Source: a virus. Taken from it: 57,999 nucleotides of DNA. The position numbers were made by a program, and so were the translations under genes. Each line of letters starts with the position of its first letter. Positions within the stretch are counted from its first letter, which is position 1. The DNA is taken from positions 1 to 57,999 of IMG/VR virus record IMGVR_UViG_3300047560_001295; one strand, written 5' to 3'. This document shows positions 46,561-56,918 of this stretch, piece by piece. Under the pieces are notes generated by a model. It had not been told where the DNA came from and made no database searches. It saw nothing but the letters and a program-made list of their open reading frames with translations.

Positions 46561-48032
46561 CTTGCACGCTCCTTAAATTGCCGGACGGTGTTCGCGTTTA
46601 CACGATCTTGCTGGGTAGCGATTTCTTCTGCTATCTTTTTCGCTTCAGTCCCTGTCACATTGAATGTATTATTCTGTGTGACTTGAACCGCTTGTTGAGC
46701 AGAGCCTGATTGGAGCCCTAACCGAGTAGTTTCAAGCGCCCCCATGATCTCACGTGGTGAAACGGAAGCTTTGTTACCAGCAACTCCTGCGTAATGACTC
46801 TGTCCTGTAAACGGATCTGCTATACTAGCCCATTCGCGGGCAGCCGCAGCGGCAGCTCCTACGATATCATCTGTCTTACCGCTCAGGTAATCACCAATCG
46901 CTTTTTGCTTATGCGACAATAGATACTTTTCGAAAATCATATCTTGTGTCGCTTTATCGAATTTCTCTGAACCAGACAGGCCAAGGTCTTTAACAGCGTC
47001 TGCAAGAGTTCCTTTGATTAGTTGGTAACGGCCTGCGGCGTTAAACTGTCCGGAACGTTGAGCGGCCATAACCTGAGAAATCGTCATGTTCTCAAGGTCC
47101 GCTTTACCGGCACGGTAACCCCCGGCTTTGCCGAGGTTAATAGAGCTGTATCCACCCTCGCCACGAGAAATTAATTTTCCAAGCGCAGAACCGGCAAGGC
47201 CTCCCGGATGGAGCGCGTCAATCTCCCTCTGCGCGGTTTCTACCCCGCGCTTAGCCTTCGTGGCTAAATCGTCAAACATGTCTCCCGAGGTCATGTCCCC
47301 AGTTATCCATTTCGACATGTCGGACATTGATTCATCTAACCATTTTGTAGCCTCCTTGAATGGAGCAACAAAATGCATCAAAATCGCTTCACCTAGGATC
47401 TCAATCCGAACTTTGAGGTTATCGAGGATTTGGGTATATTCAAGAACGGTCTTTTTAGCCGCATCTACGTCGACACCCATTTCTTGATACAGCTCAGCAT
47501 GCTCTTTTTTCTTTTCGAGGAGGGTATCCAGATGATTTACCATTTGGTGATACTCATCCGGGCTAATCCCGAACATGCCGGCAATTTGTGTCGCTTGATA
47601 CTCCGGCATTTTAGACAGAGCCGCGACAAGGTCGACCATAACATCGCTCATGTCTCTACCGGTTACTGGGACACCGAGGCTATTTAGGAATCCAGTCAGG
47701 CCCGGATTGAGACGAAGAGCCTGAGCCATGTCGTGTATCGAAGAAGCCATCGCTTCTCCGGATACTCCGATCTGCTGACCGGCATATTCCATGCCCTTCA
47801 GATTTTTGACGGAACTGTTGGCTAATTCGGAAGCGAAATACATCTTTCGCATCGAATAAGAAAAAGCGGCGGCGGCTGCGGCCGTGGTGGTAACCACACC
47901 AGCAACAGCAATACCTGCGGCGGTTACTCGCTTCTGGACGCCGGTAAGATTCTGCGTAAACTTAGCGAGCGAAATAGTATCAGTTTTATACCCAAGCTTG
48001 ACTAAGTATTCTTGTAAGATTTCACTGGGCAT
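46557..48032 (-). CDS. Tape measure protein with muramidase-like domain
   Basis: The 491-aa protein has a hydrophobic Ala-rich stretch near residues 33-60 (AAGIAVAGVVTTTAAAAAAF), long helices, and a peptidoglycan-hydrolase-like domain at about 285-400: LGKLISRGEGGYSSINLGK with a candidate catalytic Glu, then AAGRYQLIKGTLADAVKDLG. If tape length sets the tail at about 1.5 angstrom per residue, the tail would be about 70 nm. The start overlaps the chaperone stop (ATGA). It would guide tube assembly and open the wall on infection. Confidence 0.87.
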   Translation of the reverse strand: MPSEILQEYLVKLGYKTDTISLAKFTQNLTGVQKRVTAAGIAVAGVVTTTAAAAAAFSYSMRKMYFASELANSSVKNLKGMEYAGQQIGVSGEAMASSIHDMAQALRLNPGLTGFLNSLGVPVTGRDMSDVMVDLVAALSKMPEYQATQIAGMFGISPDEYHQMVNHLDTLLEKKKEHAELYQEMGVDVDAAKKTVLEYTQILDNLKVRIEILGEAILMHFVAPFKEATKWLDESMSDMSKWITGDMTSGDMFDDLATKAKRGVETAQREIDALHPGGLAGSALGKLISRGEGGYSSINLGKAGGYRAGKADLENMTISQVMAAQRSGQFNAAGRYQLIKGTLADAVKDLGLSGSEKFDKATQDMIFEKYLLSHKQKAIGDYLSGKTDDIVGAAAAAAREWASIADPFTGQSHYAGVAGNKASVSPREIMGALETTRLGLQSGSAQQAVQVTQNNTFNVTGTEAKKIAEEIATQQDRVNANTVRQFKERAR

Positions 48033-48193
48033 CAGGAAATGTTCCGTATCCTAAACTGGTTTTCGGCTTGGACATCCAACGCCTCGTTCATCTTACAGAT
48101 ATCTAAGAGATCGAGGTTCCCATTCTTTAAGGACTCGTATTGGCACATCCCTCTTAGGACTGGCCGGAGGAGGTAATCCTCCTCACTGGCCAT
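48032..48193 (-). CDS. Second tail-chaperone frame (frameshift region, 53 aa if alone)
   Basis: This frame, read alone from ATG 48193 (MASEEDYLLRPVLRGMCQYE), gives 53 aa, but the frame is open upstream through the end of the first chaperone gene. A -1 slip at A-AAT-TTG (48232-48226) joins them into a 187-aa product, the equivalent of lambda GT. The tail EALDVQAENQFRIRNIS ends at the tape measure start. Confidence 0.75.
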   Translation of the reverse strand: MASEEDYLLRPVLRGMCQYESLKNGNLDLLDICKMNEALDVQAENQFRIRNIS

Positions 48194-48213
48194 CGTGGCC
48201 GCGTCCGCTGATC

Positions 48214-48594
48214 CTACACCTGAGCCAAATTTGGTAGGGCGGTACGCAAAAAATCCCCGAGGTTGTCCTCGATTATTTTGGCCGTGATATCAAGGATGTC
48301 TTTCATTGCAAGATCATCAAACATCATAACCCCACCTGAGGACATGACTTTGCTCAATTTTCCTTCTGAATCCTTGCGCGCTACGACTGAAAGACATTTT
48401 TCAACTACGTAGGCACTGTCCTTGTCAGGAAGCTGGCTTAGGATATAGACAACTAGGATGCCCATATCCTTGCCAGCATTTTCCTCACGAACAAGACCAT
48501 CCACGATAGGTAGAGCGGGGGATAGCTTCCGAGCAACATTAAGCTGGTCAAAAGCGTTCAACTTTCCCGTGATGTGGTACTGTTCAATTGACAT
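48214..48594 (-). CDS. Tail assembly chaperone, unshifted form
   Basis: The 126-aa protein (MSIEQYHITGKLNAFDQLNV) lies between the tube and tape measure genes and has the helical pattern of phage tail assembly chaperones (ARKLSPALPIVDGLVREENA, MKDILDITAKIIEDNLGDFL). The start shares a base with the tube stop. It is the abundant form; the frameshifted form adds a tail domain. Both would coat the tape measure before tube polymerisation. Confidence 0.85.
   Translation of the reverse strand: MSIEQYHITGKLNAFDQLNVARKLSPALPIVDGLVREENAGKDMGILVVYILSQLPDKDSAYVVEKCLSVVARKDSEGKLSKVMSSGGVMMFDDLAMKDILDITAKIIEDNLGDFLRTALPNLAQV
48226..48232 (-). promoter_or_regulatory. Programmed -1 frameshift site
   Basis: Read on the minus strand, A-AAU-UUG fits X-XXY-YYZ exactly in the frame of the first chaperone, four codons before its TAG stop. 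After the slip the reading frame enters the second chaperone frame without a stop. A GGCC/GGCC hairpin around the following ACGAT could act as a stimulator. Confidence 0.75.
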
Positions 48595-49037
48595 TAGGTA
48601 GTTGCTCCAAGGATGGTGTCGACGATACCTGCGTCAAACTGCCATTCATTGATACCGGCATCCTTTGCGTAAGTCAAAGGTACGCCGCGCTTGAAGGCTA
48701 CCTGCTGACAGATGACGGTGTCCTGTGTTGCTGAATTCGACAGCGTCATGGTATTAGCACCATGAGTTTGAGCGGCCGCTGTCTGAACAGCGTACAGTGT
48801 GGATAGCTTTTGATTAACCGGAGAGGTCTTCAAAAGGCGTACCGTGATAGTACGGGATTTATTAGCGCCGAGTGAATGCATGACAGCACCATCTGCTCCA
48901 ACAGTCATGGTGTTGATGTCTTCGTTCGGCTCAAGGGTAATCCCTTCTTCGGCGACCGATGCCCCAGCGCCAAGATTGATTGAACCACCGGGGCCAACCA
49001 AAGCGCAGTTAGTGTTAAGAAAACTATAAGTGCCCAT
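48594..49037 (-). CDS. Tail tube protein (DUF3277)
   Basis: The 147-aa protein has the DUF3277 pattern: YSFLNTNCALVGPGGSINLG, GITLEPNEDINTMTVGADGA, VMHSLGANKSRTITVRLLKT and INEWQFDAGIVDTILG. It follows the sheath gene by nine bases, with AAGGA upstream, and precedes the chaperones. It would form the inner tail tube. Confidence 0.88.
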   Translation of the reverse strand: MGTYSFLNTNCALVGPGGSINLGAGASVAEEGITLEPNEDINTMTVGADGAVMHSLGANKSRTITVRLLKTSPVNQKLSTLYAVQTAAAQTHGANTMTLSNSATQDTVICQQVAFKRGVPLTYAKDAGINEWQFDAGIVDTILGATT

Positions 49038-49046
49038 GTTGTATCC

Positions 49047-50864
49047 TTAGCGGTTAACGTTAATGAGGATGTCCACAGTGCGGATGGCTCCGGCCAGCTT
49101 TGCCGCAATTTGGAAAGTCACTGATTTACGTGCCGACCTATCTGCAATGTTCTGAGTTGCGACAGGCGGTGCGTAAACATAGAAGCCGGTAGACAGGAAG
49201 TCCCCGTTGCTGAGAGCTCCAAATCCATTCGAAGTCCAAACACCCGGCGCAAGAAGACCATTTGTCCGGGCCTGAGAAAGGACTCCCATGATGGTTCCAA
49301 CGATAAGGTTGTTCCCAGCATCCGTCTGAGGAATTTTTGTCGGGCTCAAATAAAGCAGATTGTAAACGGCGTTCTGGATTGCCAAGGCTAACCAGTCGGT
49401 CCCGGTCACGATATCAATTGGGGTACCAGAACTCATATTACCCTTCTCGATAATTGCAGTGTTGTTATTGTATGCTACAAAAACGTTGCAGTTCTTTGCT
49501 TCAAGAGCGTTGAGCTGATTCACGTTAAGCGTTTCAGCGACAACTAATGGCTCTTGCTTATACATGGTGTCTATAACGGTGTTGTTACCGTTATAGTCAA
49601 CAGTCAATGCTTTGGCACACAGGGAAGCAATTGCGTATGGTGAATTGCTTGAATACTGTACCGCGGTACGATTAACGCCAAGTGCTTTGAGCTCAGAGGC
49701 AATGTCCGTGGTGCTGACAGGACTAATGATCCCAGCTTCCTGAGAAGAGACCCAGTAAGTATGCTTGTTCGTCGTGCTTTCGATGAACGAGGCCACTTCC
49801 AAATGGCCTGCGTCAGAGATCGCAGTAAACATCAAACCGTACCACAGCTGGCCGAAATTGATGTCGAAAATAGCTGCGGCTTCGACGGGTGTTTCGGGTG
49901 CAATCCCATCTGATACGTAAGCACCGGAACTATTTACCGTACCACCAAGCATCCCCGAGATGTCAGTTCCAGCCCCACCGGTAAAAGTTGCTCCTGACAC
50001 GGTAATGACACCGCTTGAGCGCGCTAAGGTATAAGCATCACCGGCTGGGCCGGTAAGTTTAGCGACAAAATAAATAGTATCGGACCCGGGTACCCAACTC
50101 GCCGTTACTAGTGAGATGTTTGCATCTGTTGAGCTGTTAATCTCGATATGTAACGCCGTGATGGTATCTTGGACGGTACCACCAATCAAAACTTGGTTAT
50201 CACCAGTAACAGCGTTTACAAAAGTGAGGTCAGTCCCAGCAATAGTTAACGTATCATTGGCTGCAGGATTTGCGCTAAAAGTAGCGAAAGCAAAAGCAGT
50301 CGGTGCTGTCAAAAAACTAATGGAAGAAGTAATTCCGGTAGTTCCGGAGGTAATAAGGAATTGAGAATAATCAGAATTCCAGACCACAGTGCACCCCGGA
50401 CTTACTAGATCCAGAGCTTGCTGAATTACATAAGCTACACCATTTAGATTGGTCTGAGCAGAGAAATCTAAACCGTCTACGGTAACCGGAATTCCGTCAA
50501 CATAGACAGAAAAAGCACCGTCGCTAATAGCAGACCATAAACCGGGAACTTTTTGAGCTGTTGAAAGCGTTGCTCCGACCAAAACCGCGGCTGTAGCCGT
50601 TTCAGCCCAGCGCCCAATCAAAAGATTAAGCGGCTGAGGAATCTGGCTTTCCCACAATAGGGCCGCTTGGTATTCCGGGGCCGAAGTCCCAAAATCAGCG
50701 GCAACAGCTGAAGCGCTGTCGTACTGGCGGTACCTTTCGGTTACGTTGATTACATCGGAAGAACCGAGAATTAGCAGCGTCGAGATGTTCTGCATCTGCG
50801 CGGCGTTCGGCTCCAAATTTACGGTGGCCTGAATCAGCCGGTTAATCGACAGTGAAGTCGTCAT
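49047..50864 (-). CDS. Tail sheath protein (DUF3383)
   Basis: The 605-aa protein is a DUF3383 sheath: MTTSLSINRLIQATVNLEPN, STLLILGSSDVINVTERYRQ, LLIGRWAETATAAVLVGATL, and a C-terminal FYVYAPPVATQNIADRSARK with VDILINVNR. An inserted beta-rich segment (about residues 185-320) contains a repeated SFLTAPTAFAFATFSAN-like region. Presence of a sheath shows a contractile tail. GGAG precedes the ATG. Confidence 0.9.
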   Translation of the reverse strand: MTTSLSINRLIQATVNLEPNAAQMQNISTLLILGSSDVINVTERYRQYDSASAVAADFGTSAPEYQAALLWESQIPQPLNLLIGRWAETATAAVLVGATLSTAQKVPGLWSAISDGAFSVYVDGIPVTVDGLDFSAQTNLNGVAYVIQQALDLVSPGCTVVWNSDYSQFLITSGTTGITSSISFLTAPTAFAFATFSANPAANDTLTIAGTDLTFVNAVTGDNQVLIGGTVQDTITALHIEINSSTDANISLVTASWVPGSDTIYFVAKLTGPAGDAYTLARSSGVITVSGATFTGGAGTDISGMLGGTVNSSGAYVSDGIAPETPVEAAAIFDINFGQLWYGLMFTAISDAGHLEVASFIESTTNKHTYWVSSQEAGIISPVSTTDIASELKALGVNRTAVQYSSNSPYAIASLCAKALTVDYNGNNTVIDTMYKQEPLVVAETLNVNQLNALEAKNCNVFVAYNNNTAIIEKGNMSSGTPIDIVTGTDWLALAIQNAVYNLLYLSPTKIPQTDAGNNLIVGTIMGVLSQARTNGLLAPGVWTSNGFGALSNGDFLSTGFYVYAPPVATQNIADRSARKSVTFQIAAKLAGAIRTVDILINVNR

Positions 50865-50873
50865 TTGTAGCTC

Positions 50874-51467
50874 CTAACTAATAGACGGTTCAGAATAACT
50901 TTCGTTGTGGATAACAGCTTCACTCGAAAGTAAGTTTTCGACAGGATAATCAAAAATCATCTGGCGCCTTATTTCGATAGAAACATCAATACGGTTCACC
51001 CATTTCAGTTTGATTAACTCGGGAACGGTGACTTGATCGTTTACCGCTATTAACCCCATACTCATCAACTGAAGACTTTCAAGGTTCTGTGCAAGATAGG
51101 CTCCACGCGACAAACGAAAAGTCGTTCTTTCCGCATTTGGTCCATACACCGAACAGCTCACGGTAAATTCATCATGAGCACGCAATTCATCATAACCATT
51201 CGGAAAAGTTTCGTTCCCCGGAAAATGCCCTTCATAAGGAGTACCGCGCAACATAGCGCGTCGCGTAATACCGAAAGCCATCCAATCCGTGTCAACTTCT
51301 GGGATGTTTGGAGGTTCCGGTTGCCAACGCGGCCTTACCGACTGGTTAGGAAGCCCGGTAATCCCGGCCAGCCAGTCGTGAATGAAATCCTGAAGCGCAT
51401 TATCGGCAAGTGGCTGCGGATTCCCAGTCGGAGCTAAATATCCACCAGTTGCGCTTGTATTTGTCAA
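50874..51467 (-). CDS. Tail/neck terminator-like protein
   Basis: The 197-aa protein starts with TTG (first residues read MTNTSATGGYLAPTGNPQPL), with AGGA upstream and no nearby ATG. It has ALQDFIHDWLAGITGLPNQS, VRPRWQPEPPNIPEVDTDW and a beta-rich middle (EFTVSCSVYGPNAERTTFRL), matching gp12-like neck terminators that stop sheath and tube growth. It lies immediately upstream of the sheath gene. Confidence 0.75.
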   Translation of the reverse strand: MTNTSATGGYLAPTGNPQPLADNALQDFIHDWLAGITGLPNQSVRPRWQPEPPNIPEVDTDWMAFGITRRAMLRGTPYEGHFPGNETFPNGYDELRAHDEFTVSCSVYGPNAERTTFRLSRGAYLAQNLESLQLMSMGLIAVNDQVTVPELIKLKWVNRIDVSIEIRRQMIFDYPVENLLSSEAVIHNESYSEPSIS

Positions 51468-51520
51468 GGTAGTTTCCTAAATTGAACTACAAAGAATTAT
51501 CCGCTGGAGAATATGAACTG

Positions 51521-52627
51521 TCACCGATTCCAAACGGCGTTGGTTGCTTCTGTGGAATACCATCCCTTACCTTTTAGATTTTGAAGTTGATTAACAATTG
51601 CGTCCATTTGTTTACCTACCGTCTGTAAGGAGTAAGTTCCTCTCGCTTGGGAGGCTATAGCCCTACGATTTAAAAGCTTTACTGAACGAATGGCTTGTAA
51701 CCAATCTCCAAGGGTGTGGCAGCGATAACCATTGAATCCGTGAAATACCGTTTCGGAGAAAGCACCAAAATCTGAAGCGATAAGTGGAGTACCACACAAA
51801 AGACCTTCAACACCAGCCCCACCAAAAGGTTCCACGTAGCGGGTCGGCATCAACATGGCGTAAGCATTTCGAAGCAATTCGCTTCTCGCTTTTCCGGTTA
51901 CTGGTTGCTCATACGTAAGATTTGACGGGGCATCGGCCATAAAATCGGCTAACCACATGGGATTCGTTTCGCCGACAATCCGTACTGGCATGTCAACATT
52001 TCTAGCTATTTCTTTGACAATCTGAAGGCCTTTACATTCGATAACCCGGCCAAAGTAGAGCAGGTATGAACCATCCGCATACTGTGGCTCCCAATCATCA
52101 ATATCGTAGCCCATTGGGCATACCCATTGATAATCATTACCCCAAGTCTGTTCCTTACCCTGATGCCAACTCATCCATTGGTATGTTTCATATACCCGAA
52201 ACGGCATAGCGCACTGGGTATATCCGATACCTATCTCAAGATGCTTTGCACTAGGAAAAGCGTGAGCCAGATCGGCGTGAGCAATACCAAAAGGATGACA
52301 AATAATATCATCAGGCTGAACGCGAGATGCAAGCTCCCGGCGAAGAATACAAGTGAATTCCCGATAAAGCGTTGAATCCGTTGATGCTGCTTCATTGGGT
52401 TGCTCCTGTTTGTAAAGAGTTTTGAGTTCTGTAAAACGTTCTGACGGAAGAATAGTGACGTGCTCATCTGCATAGGCTTCCGACCCCTCGTTGGCATACT
52501 CAATGATTTTGTGACCAAAAGGTTCCATCATCTTCCCAAACCGAATTACGCGCCCAGTAAAAGCACAATGTGAAAATTCTGCTTTTGGGATAGTGTGGAA
52601 AAGACCGAGAAGATGAAGCGTCGCCAT
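51521..52627 (-). CDS. Glycosyltransferase family 4-like protein
   Basis: The 368-aa protein has a C-terminal Rossmann domain with YLLYFGRVIECKGLQIV, MPVRIVGETNP, and the donor-binding ARYVEPFGGAGVEGLLCG-type stretch followed by TPLIASDFGAFSETV, as in GT4 enzymes. The N-terminal half is divergent. GGAGG precedes the ATG. It lies between the neck gene and the tail spikes. Possible targets are virion fibre proteins or host surface sugars; the sequence does not say which. Confidence 0.85.
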   Translation of the reverse strand: MATLHLLGLFHTIPKAEFSHCAFTGRVIRFGKMMEPFGHKIIEYANEGSEAYADEHVTILPSERFTELKTLYKQEQPNEAASTDSTLYREFTCILRRELASRVQPDDIICHPFGIAHADLAHAFPSAKHLEIGIGYTQCAMPFRVYETYQWMSWHQGKEQTWGNDYQWVCPMGYDIDDWEPQYADGSYLLYFGRVIECKGLQIVKEIARNVDMPVRIVGETNPMWLADFMADAPSNLTYEQPVTGKARSELLRNAYAMLMPTRYVEPFGGAGVEGLLCGTPLIASDFGAFSETVFHGFNGYRCHTLGDWLQAIRSVKLLNRRAIASQARGTYSLQTVGKQMDAIVNQLQNLKGKGWYSTEATNAVWNR

Positions 52628-52639
52628 GGTTCCTCCGAA

Positions 52640-54697
52640 TTAGGGTAGAAGTATTTCTGTCCAACCAACACCACCTGAAAAAGAGCCAGTGAGCTCTATT
52701 CGGTAAGTTGATTGCGGAGGAACAATACCGTTTACAAAACCAGCTTGCCCACCGGGAATAGTCATTGCGGCTAACGATAATCCTGAACCGACTCCGGTTC
52801 CACCCAACCACATTGACACTCCAATAGTGCCTGATGCTATTCCCCAAACGGAGACAAACATTGGTCTGTTTGAACTATTTGAAATGTTAGTATTGAACGA
52901 CCGCGAAACTGAGTTTACCACAGTATCATCAGCTATTCCAACATTACTCTTTATAGAGCTTCCGCCTGCGCCGGGAGAAGAATTTGTTAGCCCACCAGAA
53001 CCGTTCGAAGTAGAACTGTTTCCGACCACCGTAAAATTAGTGCAGCTCGAACCAATCAATAAACCGTAAGCCGCATTGTAGTTGAGCATATTTCCCGTAA
53101 CGGAAAAATTAGCGCAACTGTTCCCGACTTTAATCCCATAAGACTGCTGGCCTATACCGGCGGAACCACCAAGGATACATCCAGAGATAACAAAGTTACC
53201 ACCTCCGCTTTGGATCTCAATGCCGGCATAACCGCTTCCAGCGCGGCCATTAGCCCTAGCGGAGAAACCGGTAAATTCAACAGCCCCAGCGTTACTAGTT
53301 ATTGAAATACCATGCTGGTCGTTATTGACAGCTCCGCCACCAACAAAACGTACACTATCACAGTAGTCAACATAGCAACCGGATGACGGGCGATTACTGA
53401 ACCAGCAATTAGTGAAATCAAAATCCAATACTTTGTTGATATAGCAACCATTTGACGCACTATCGAAGAAGCAATTTGTAAACTTATTGAAAGCTGGGCA
53501 CGAGCCGTAAGCAAAAACTGAAGCATCAGTAGTTAAAGCGTAGGTTCCCTGATACGTTTGCCCATTCGAAAAAGACATTCCCTCTACTTGGTTGCTAAAA
53601 TGGATCGCCCCAAGAGCCCCATAGCTACTTGTGTTATCACAAAGACAGAAGAAATTATCGACCATCCAGTTGGCTGAAGCATTCCTTGGATAGAAACCGC
53701 TTGAAGCATAATTGTAAAGAACGATATTACTGAACGTGTTTGAATTACTGCTTACGCCTTCGATTGCATTAAATGCTTTTTCAATCCAGATGTTGTCGAA
53801 ATTACAGTATTGCGGATAGACCGGTGAAGGTGCGAGATAAATAGCGCTGGCACCCGTGATACCAAGCGTTTGATACTGAAGATAAACGTCTCGCAAAGTA
53901 AAGTTATACGAGGTTATATTCAGTATTTTTGCATTATTGGTGTATTGTTTAATTACAGTGCTTCGCCCAGCACCAACAAAAGTTAGATACTGAGTGTTAA
54001 CGTTGATCGCGCCAGTGATTTTGTATATTCCTGACGGAAAATAAATACTTCCGCCAGACGGAAGTGCTGCTATAGCGGCATTTATTGCCGGCAACCAATC
54101 GTAACTTGGATCTGTCTCAGACCCCGCTGGAGCGAAATCCCGGATGCTAAGGTAGTCCCCGAACATATCGCTTATAAGCCGAGAAGACGCCCCAGAAATA
54201 GGACTTCCATTATTCTTAGTGACAGGAATGGGTGAAGCGGTAGCGACCGGACCCGTAGCGCCGGTAGCACCTGCAGGACCAGTTGAGCCTGCAGGACCAG
54301 TTGGCCCAGTTGCTCCCGTCGGTCCGGGAATACCACTTAATCCGGTCGGACCGATTGGACCTGTGACACCTTGAACCCCTGTAGGACCAGTCGGACCTGT
54401 AGGTCCAATAGGACCAGTCGGGCCAACGATTACGCCGGCGTCAAACCAACTGCTTCCGCCCCAGATGTAAAGATGGCCGTTAGAAAGAACGATATAGGCA
54501 TCGTTAATCTCAGGGTCCGGCGGCAAGTCAGCTATTGTGGCCACAGAACCTTTGATAGTAGCCGAGATCCCTTGTGGCCCGGTAGCGCCGACAGGGCCGG
54601 TAGCCCCGACAGGGCCGGTAGCTCCTTGCGATGCTTCCTGAAGAGCTTGATTTAAAGCTTCAGCCGTTAAAATTTCACCATCGACGAAAATTGTCAT
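52640..54697 (-). CDS. Collagen-like/beta-helix tail spike 1
   Basis: The 685-aa protein has an N-terminal attachment part ([20 protein letters not shown]), a short Gly-X-Y shaft, the module [20 protein letters not shown] with NGHLYIWGG, more collagen triplets to about residue 155, and a pectate-lyase-type right-handed beta-helix at about 175-600 ([38 protein letters not shown]). The last 80 residues form a cap. Such spikes bind or degrade host surface sugars. Its first 90 residues are almost identical to spike 2. Confidence 0.87.
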   Translation of the reverse strand: MTIFVDGEILTAEALNQALQEASQGATGPVGATGPVGATGPQGISATIKGSVATIADLPPDPEINDAYIVLSNGHLYIWGGSSWFDAGVIVGPTGPIGPTGPTGPTGVQGVTGPIGPTGLSGIPGPTGATGPTGPAGSTGPAGATGATGPVATASPIPVTKNNGSPISGASSRLISDMFGDYLSIRDFAPAGSETDPSYDWLPAINAAIAALPSGGSIYFPSGIYKITGAINVNTQYLTFVGAGRSTVIKQYTNNAKILNITSYNFTLRDVYLQYQTLGITGASAIYLAPSPVYPQYCNFDNIWIEKAFNAIEGVSSNSNTFSNIVLYNYASSGFYPRNASANWMVDNFFCLCDNTSSYGALGAIHFSNQVEGMSFSNGQTYQGTYALTTDASVFAYGSCPAFNKFTNCFFDSASNGCYINKVLDFDFTNCWFSNRPSSGCYVDYCDSVRFVGGGAVNNDQHGISITSNAGAVEFTGFSARANGRAGSGYAGIEIQSGGGNFVISGCILGGSAGIGQQSYGIKVGNSCANFSVTGNMLNYNAAYGLLIGSSCTNFTVVGNSSTSNGSGGLTNSSPGAGGSSIKSNVGIADDTVVNSVSRSFNTNISNSSNRPMFVSVWGIASGTIGVSMWLGGTGVGSGLSLAAMTIPGGQAGFVNGIVPPQSTYRIELTGSFSGGVGWTEILLP

Positions 54698-54703
54698 TGT
54701 TTA
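54420..54703. repeat. Direct repeat copy A (spike N-terminal module)
   Basis: This 284-base stretch encodes the start and first module of spike 1 and is nearly identical at the DNA level to copy B in spike 2, including many silent positions. The few differences cluster in the collagen codons. The pattern indicates recent duplication or ongoing conversion. Confidence 0.9.
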
Positions 54704-54707
54704 AATC

Positions 54708-56912
54708 CTATGCTTTAGCGCGGCCGATTTCATACCATTGATTTCCATCATGGCGCAAGGTCAGTGTGTCGTATTGATTAAAGACCATGCTGAAAACATA
54801 AGATGGCCCAGCTAGTTTGATAGCAATTTGATTGCTTGAAATGCTACTATAAATACCGACACTTGCACTGAAAATCAAAGTAACTATTCTCCCCGGCCAG
54901 CCGTATTTTAAGGCTCCCATGTAAGACCCATCGCCGGATGCAACACTAAAAGTTGAGCCCATTTGATTAAGCGTCAGTACTGAGCTTGCTACATTACGCT
55001 GTTGGACAGATCCCCATACACCAGAACCAGCAGAACCAAATGGGAAGTCCAAAGCATCCGTATAGTTTGTATCCCCGTATATGACCATCGGGTTCGTTGT
55101 GGCTAAATTGACAGTTTTACCAACACCGATGAATGAATTGTCTTCGATTGTTATTGAAGAGCTTGAATTACCGGAGTCAGTGCTAATCCCGTTTGAAACA
55201 TTGTTAAAGCCGCAATTTGTTACAATCGCGTTTCCGTAAGCAACTAACACCCCGTGCTGAGTCGGCCCAATAACGTCGGTGTCACTAATCACCACTTCCT
55301 GAGGTACGGTCAATCCGACATACACCCCAGAAGTGACCTGAGCTGCCATTGAGCATCCGACGATTCTGGTTCCCTGCGCAAGCCCTGCGATGTAAATACC
55401 GTGTGATGCAGAGCTCGAACCCGGAACATTATCGAAACCGCAATTCATTACGGTGACGTTGTTTGTTCCGCTTGCCTGTCCGTACAGCTGAAGACCTTTT
55501 GCATAACCGTAGGAGAAGCAGTTCGTCAGCTTTGCCCAGTCGGCGGTGTCTTGTAATTGATAAGCTATACCACTTCTCTGCAGAGGACCGCCACCGGCAA
55601 TAGTTGCAAAAGGCCATGCGTGGCAGTTTTCTACATACGGTATATCGTATGAGTTCTGGATAAATACTCCGTTGATGTTATCCAGATTCAAATACGAAAG
55701 GCGCGGGCGTGACCCAATCGGCGGAACTCCTCCAATTCCGGGGAATGGGTTGCTACAGATGACAGCCATATTGAATCCAAGGATGGCGCATTTTTCGACT
55801 AGTACATCATCACCTACAATGGTAATTGCCGTGCCTGAAAACGAGGCTACACTCGATGCCGGTAAAGAAACCCCAGCGTTTCGAATCAGCAGTCCAGAAA
55901 TCGAACCGCTACTCATTATGGCTACGGTAGAGGCTCCGTTTACCAGCAAAGCCCCGCCCATAGAGGCATACGGTGTATTAGCGTTAGACCCGGGAGATCC
56001 GGTAAAAGTGTGCGGTCCTTGAAGAGTGCATCCTTGCGGGATAACCAAGTTACCATTGATTAAACAACGCAAAGTATCTGGGATACTAACAGTTCCACCA
56101 AAACCAGTTTTGAGGGATATCGCATTCCAACCACTGGTGTAAACGTAGAGCTTTCCGTCGTAGGAACTAACGTAAGCATCGTTTGCGGCTGGGGAAGATG
56201 GGAGCACCCCGGAGTTGGCCACAACGCCTTTATAGGTGATGGTTCCAGTGTATCCGATTAAGCTGAACAATGCTTTTTGTATCGCGGCAGTATCGTCGGT
56301 CACACCGTCCCCAACAGCCCCAAAATCAAGCACTGACAAACGCTCACCAAGCATATCCGCAGCGGTCCGGGCAATGGCATTTGGAATCGGAACCCCACCC
56401 TGTGACACGGTGAGACTATTTACGCCCGGCCCAGTTGGTCCAGTTGGCCCTACCGCGCCTGTGGCGCCTGTGGCGCCTATATTTCCGGATGTTCCAGTTG
56501 GTCCTGTAACCCCTTGTGGTCCTGTAACCCCTTGCGGCCCAGTTGGGCCAGTTGGGCCTGTTGCTCCGGTTGGGCCTGTTACCCCAGTAGCCCCGACAGG
56601 GCCGGTAGCTCCTTGCGCACCAGCCGGGCCGCTAGGGCCAACGATTACGCCGGCGTCAAACCAACTGCTTCCGCCCCAGATGTAAAGATGGCCGTTAGAA
56701 AGAACGATATAGGCATCGTTAATCTCAGGGTCCGGCGGCAAGTCAGCTATTGTGGCCACAGAACCTTTGATAGTAGCCGAGATCCCTTGCGGCCCGGTAG
56801 CGCCGACAGGGCCGGTAGCCCCGACAGGGCCAGTAGCCCCTTGCGAGGCTTCCTGAAGGGCTTGATTTAAAGCTTCAGCCGTTAAAATTTCACCATCGAC
56901 GAAAATTGTCAT
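54708..56912 (-). CDS. Collagen-like/beta-helix tail spike 2
   Basis: The 734-aa protein has the same N-terminus as spike 1, then different collagen triplets, then the spike start motif [20 protein letters not shown], a second sugar-binding-like module ([20 protein letters not shown]), and a beta-helix with repeats such as [17 protein letters not shown] and [20 protein letters not shown]. The cap ends [20 protein letters not shown]. The pair gives two receptor specificities on one attachment site. Short spacing to both fibre neighbours. Confidence 0.87.
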   Translation of the reverse strand: MTIFVDGEILTAEALNQALQEASQGATGPVGATGPVGATGPQGISATIKGSVATIADLPPDPEINDAYIVLSNGHLYIWGGSSWFDAGVIVGPSGPAGAQGATGPVGATGVTGPTGATGPTGPTGPQGVTGPQGVTGPTGTSGNIGATGATGAVGPTGPTGPGVNSLTVSQGGVPIPNAIARTAADMLGERLSVLDFGAVGDGVTDDTAAIQKALFSLIGYTGTITYKGVVANSGVLPSSPAANDAYVSSYDGKLYVYTSGWNAISLKTGFGGTVSIPDTLRCLINGNLVIPQGCTLQGPHTFTGSPGSNANTPYASMGGALLVNGASTVAIMSSGSISGLLIRNAGVSLPASSVASFSGTAITIVGDDVLVEKCAILGFNMAVICSNPFPGIGGVPPIGSRPRLSYLNLDNINGVFIQNSYDIPYVENCHAWPFATIAGGGPLQRSGIAYQLQDTADWAKLTNCFSYGYAKGLQLYGQASGTNNVTVMNCGFDNVPGSSSASHGIYIAGLAQGTRIVGCSMAAQVTSGVYVGLTVPQEVVISDTDVIGPTQHGVLVAYGNAIVTNCGFNNVSNGISTDSGNSSSSITIEDNSFIGVGKTVNLATTNPMVIYGDTNYTDALDFPFGSAGSGVWGSVQQRNVASSVLTLNQMGSTFSVASGDGSYMGALKYGWPGRIVTLIFSASVGIYSSISSNQIAIKLAGPSYVFSMVFNQYDTLTLRHDGNQWYEIGRAKA

Positions 56913-56918
56913 TGTTTA
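56635..56918. repeat. Direct repeat copy B (spike N-terminal module)
   Basis: Second copy of the 284-base repeat, in the same orientation, 2215 bases from copy A. Recombination between the two would delete one spike or make a hybrid with the same attachment domain. Confidence 0.9.
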
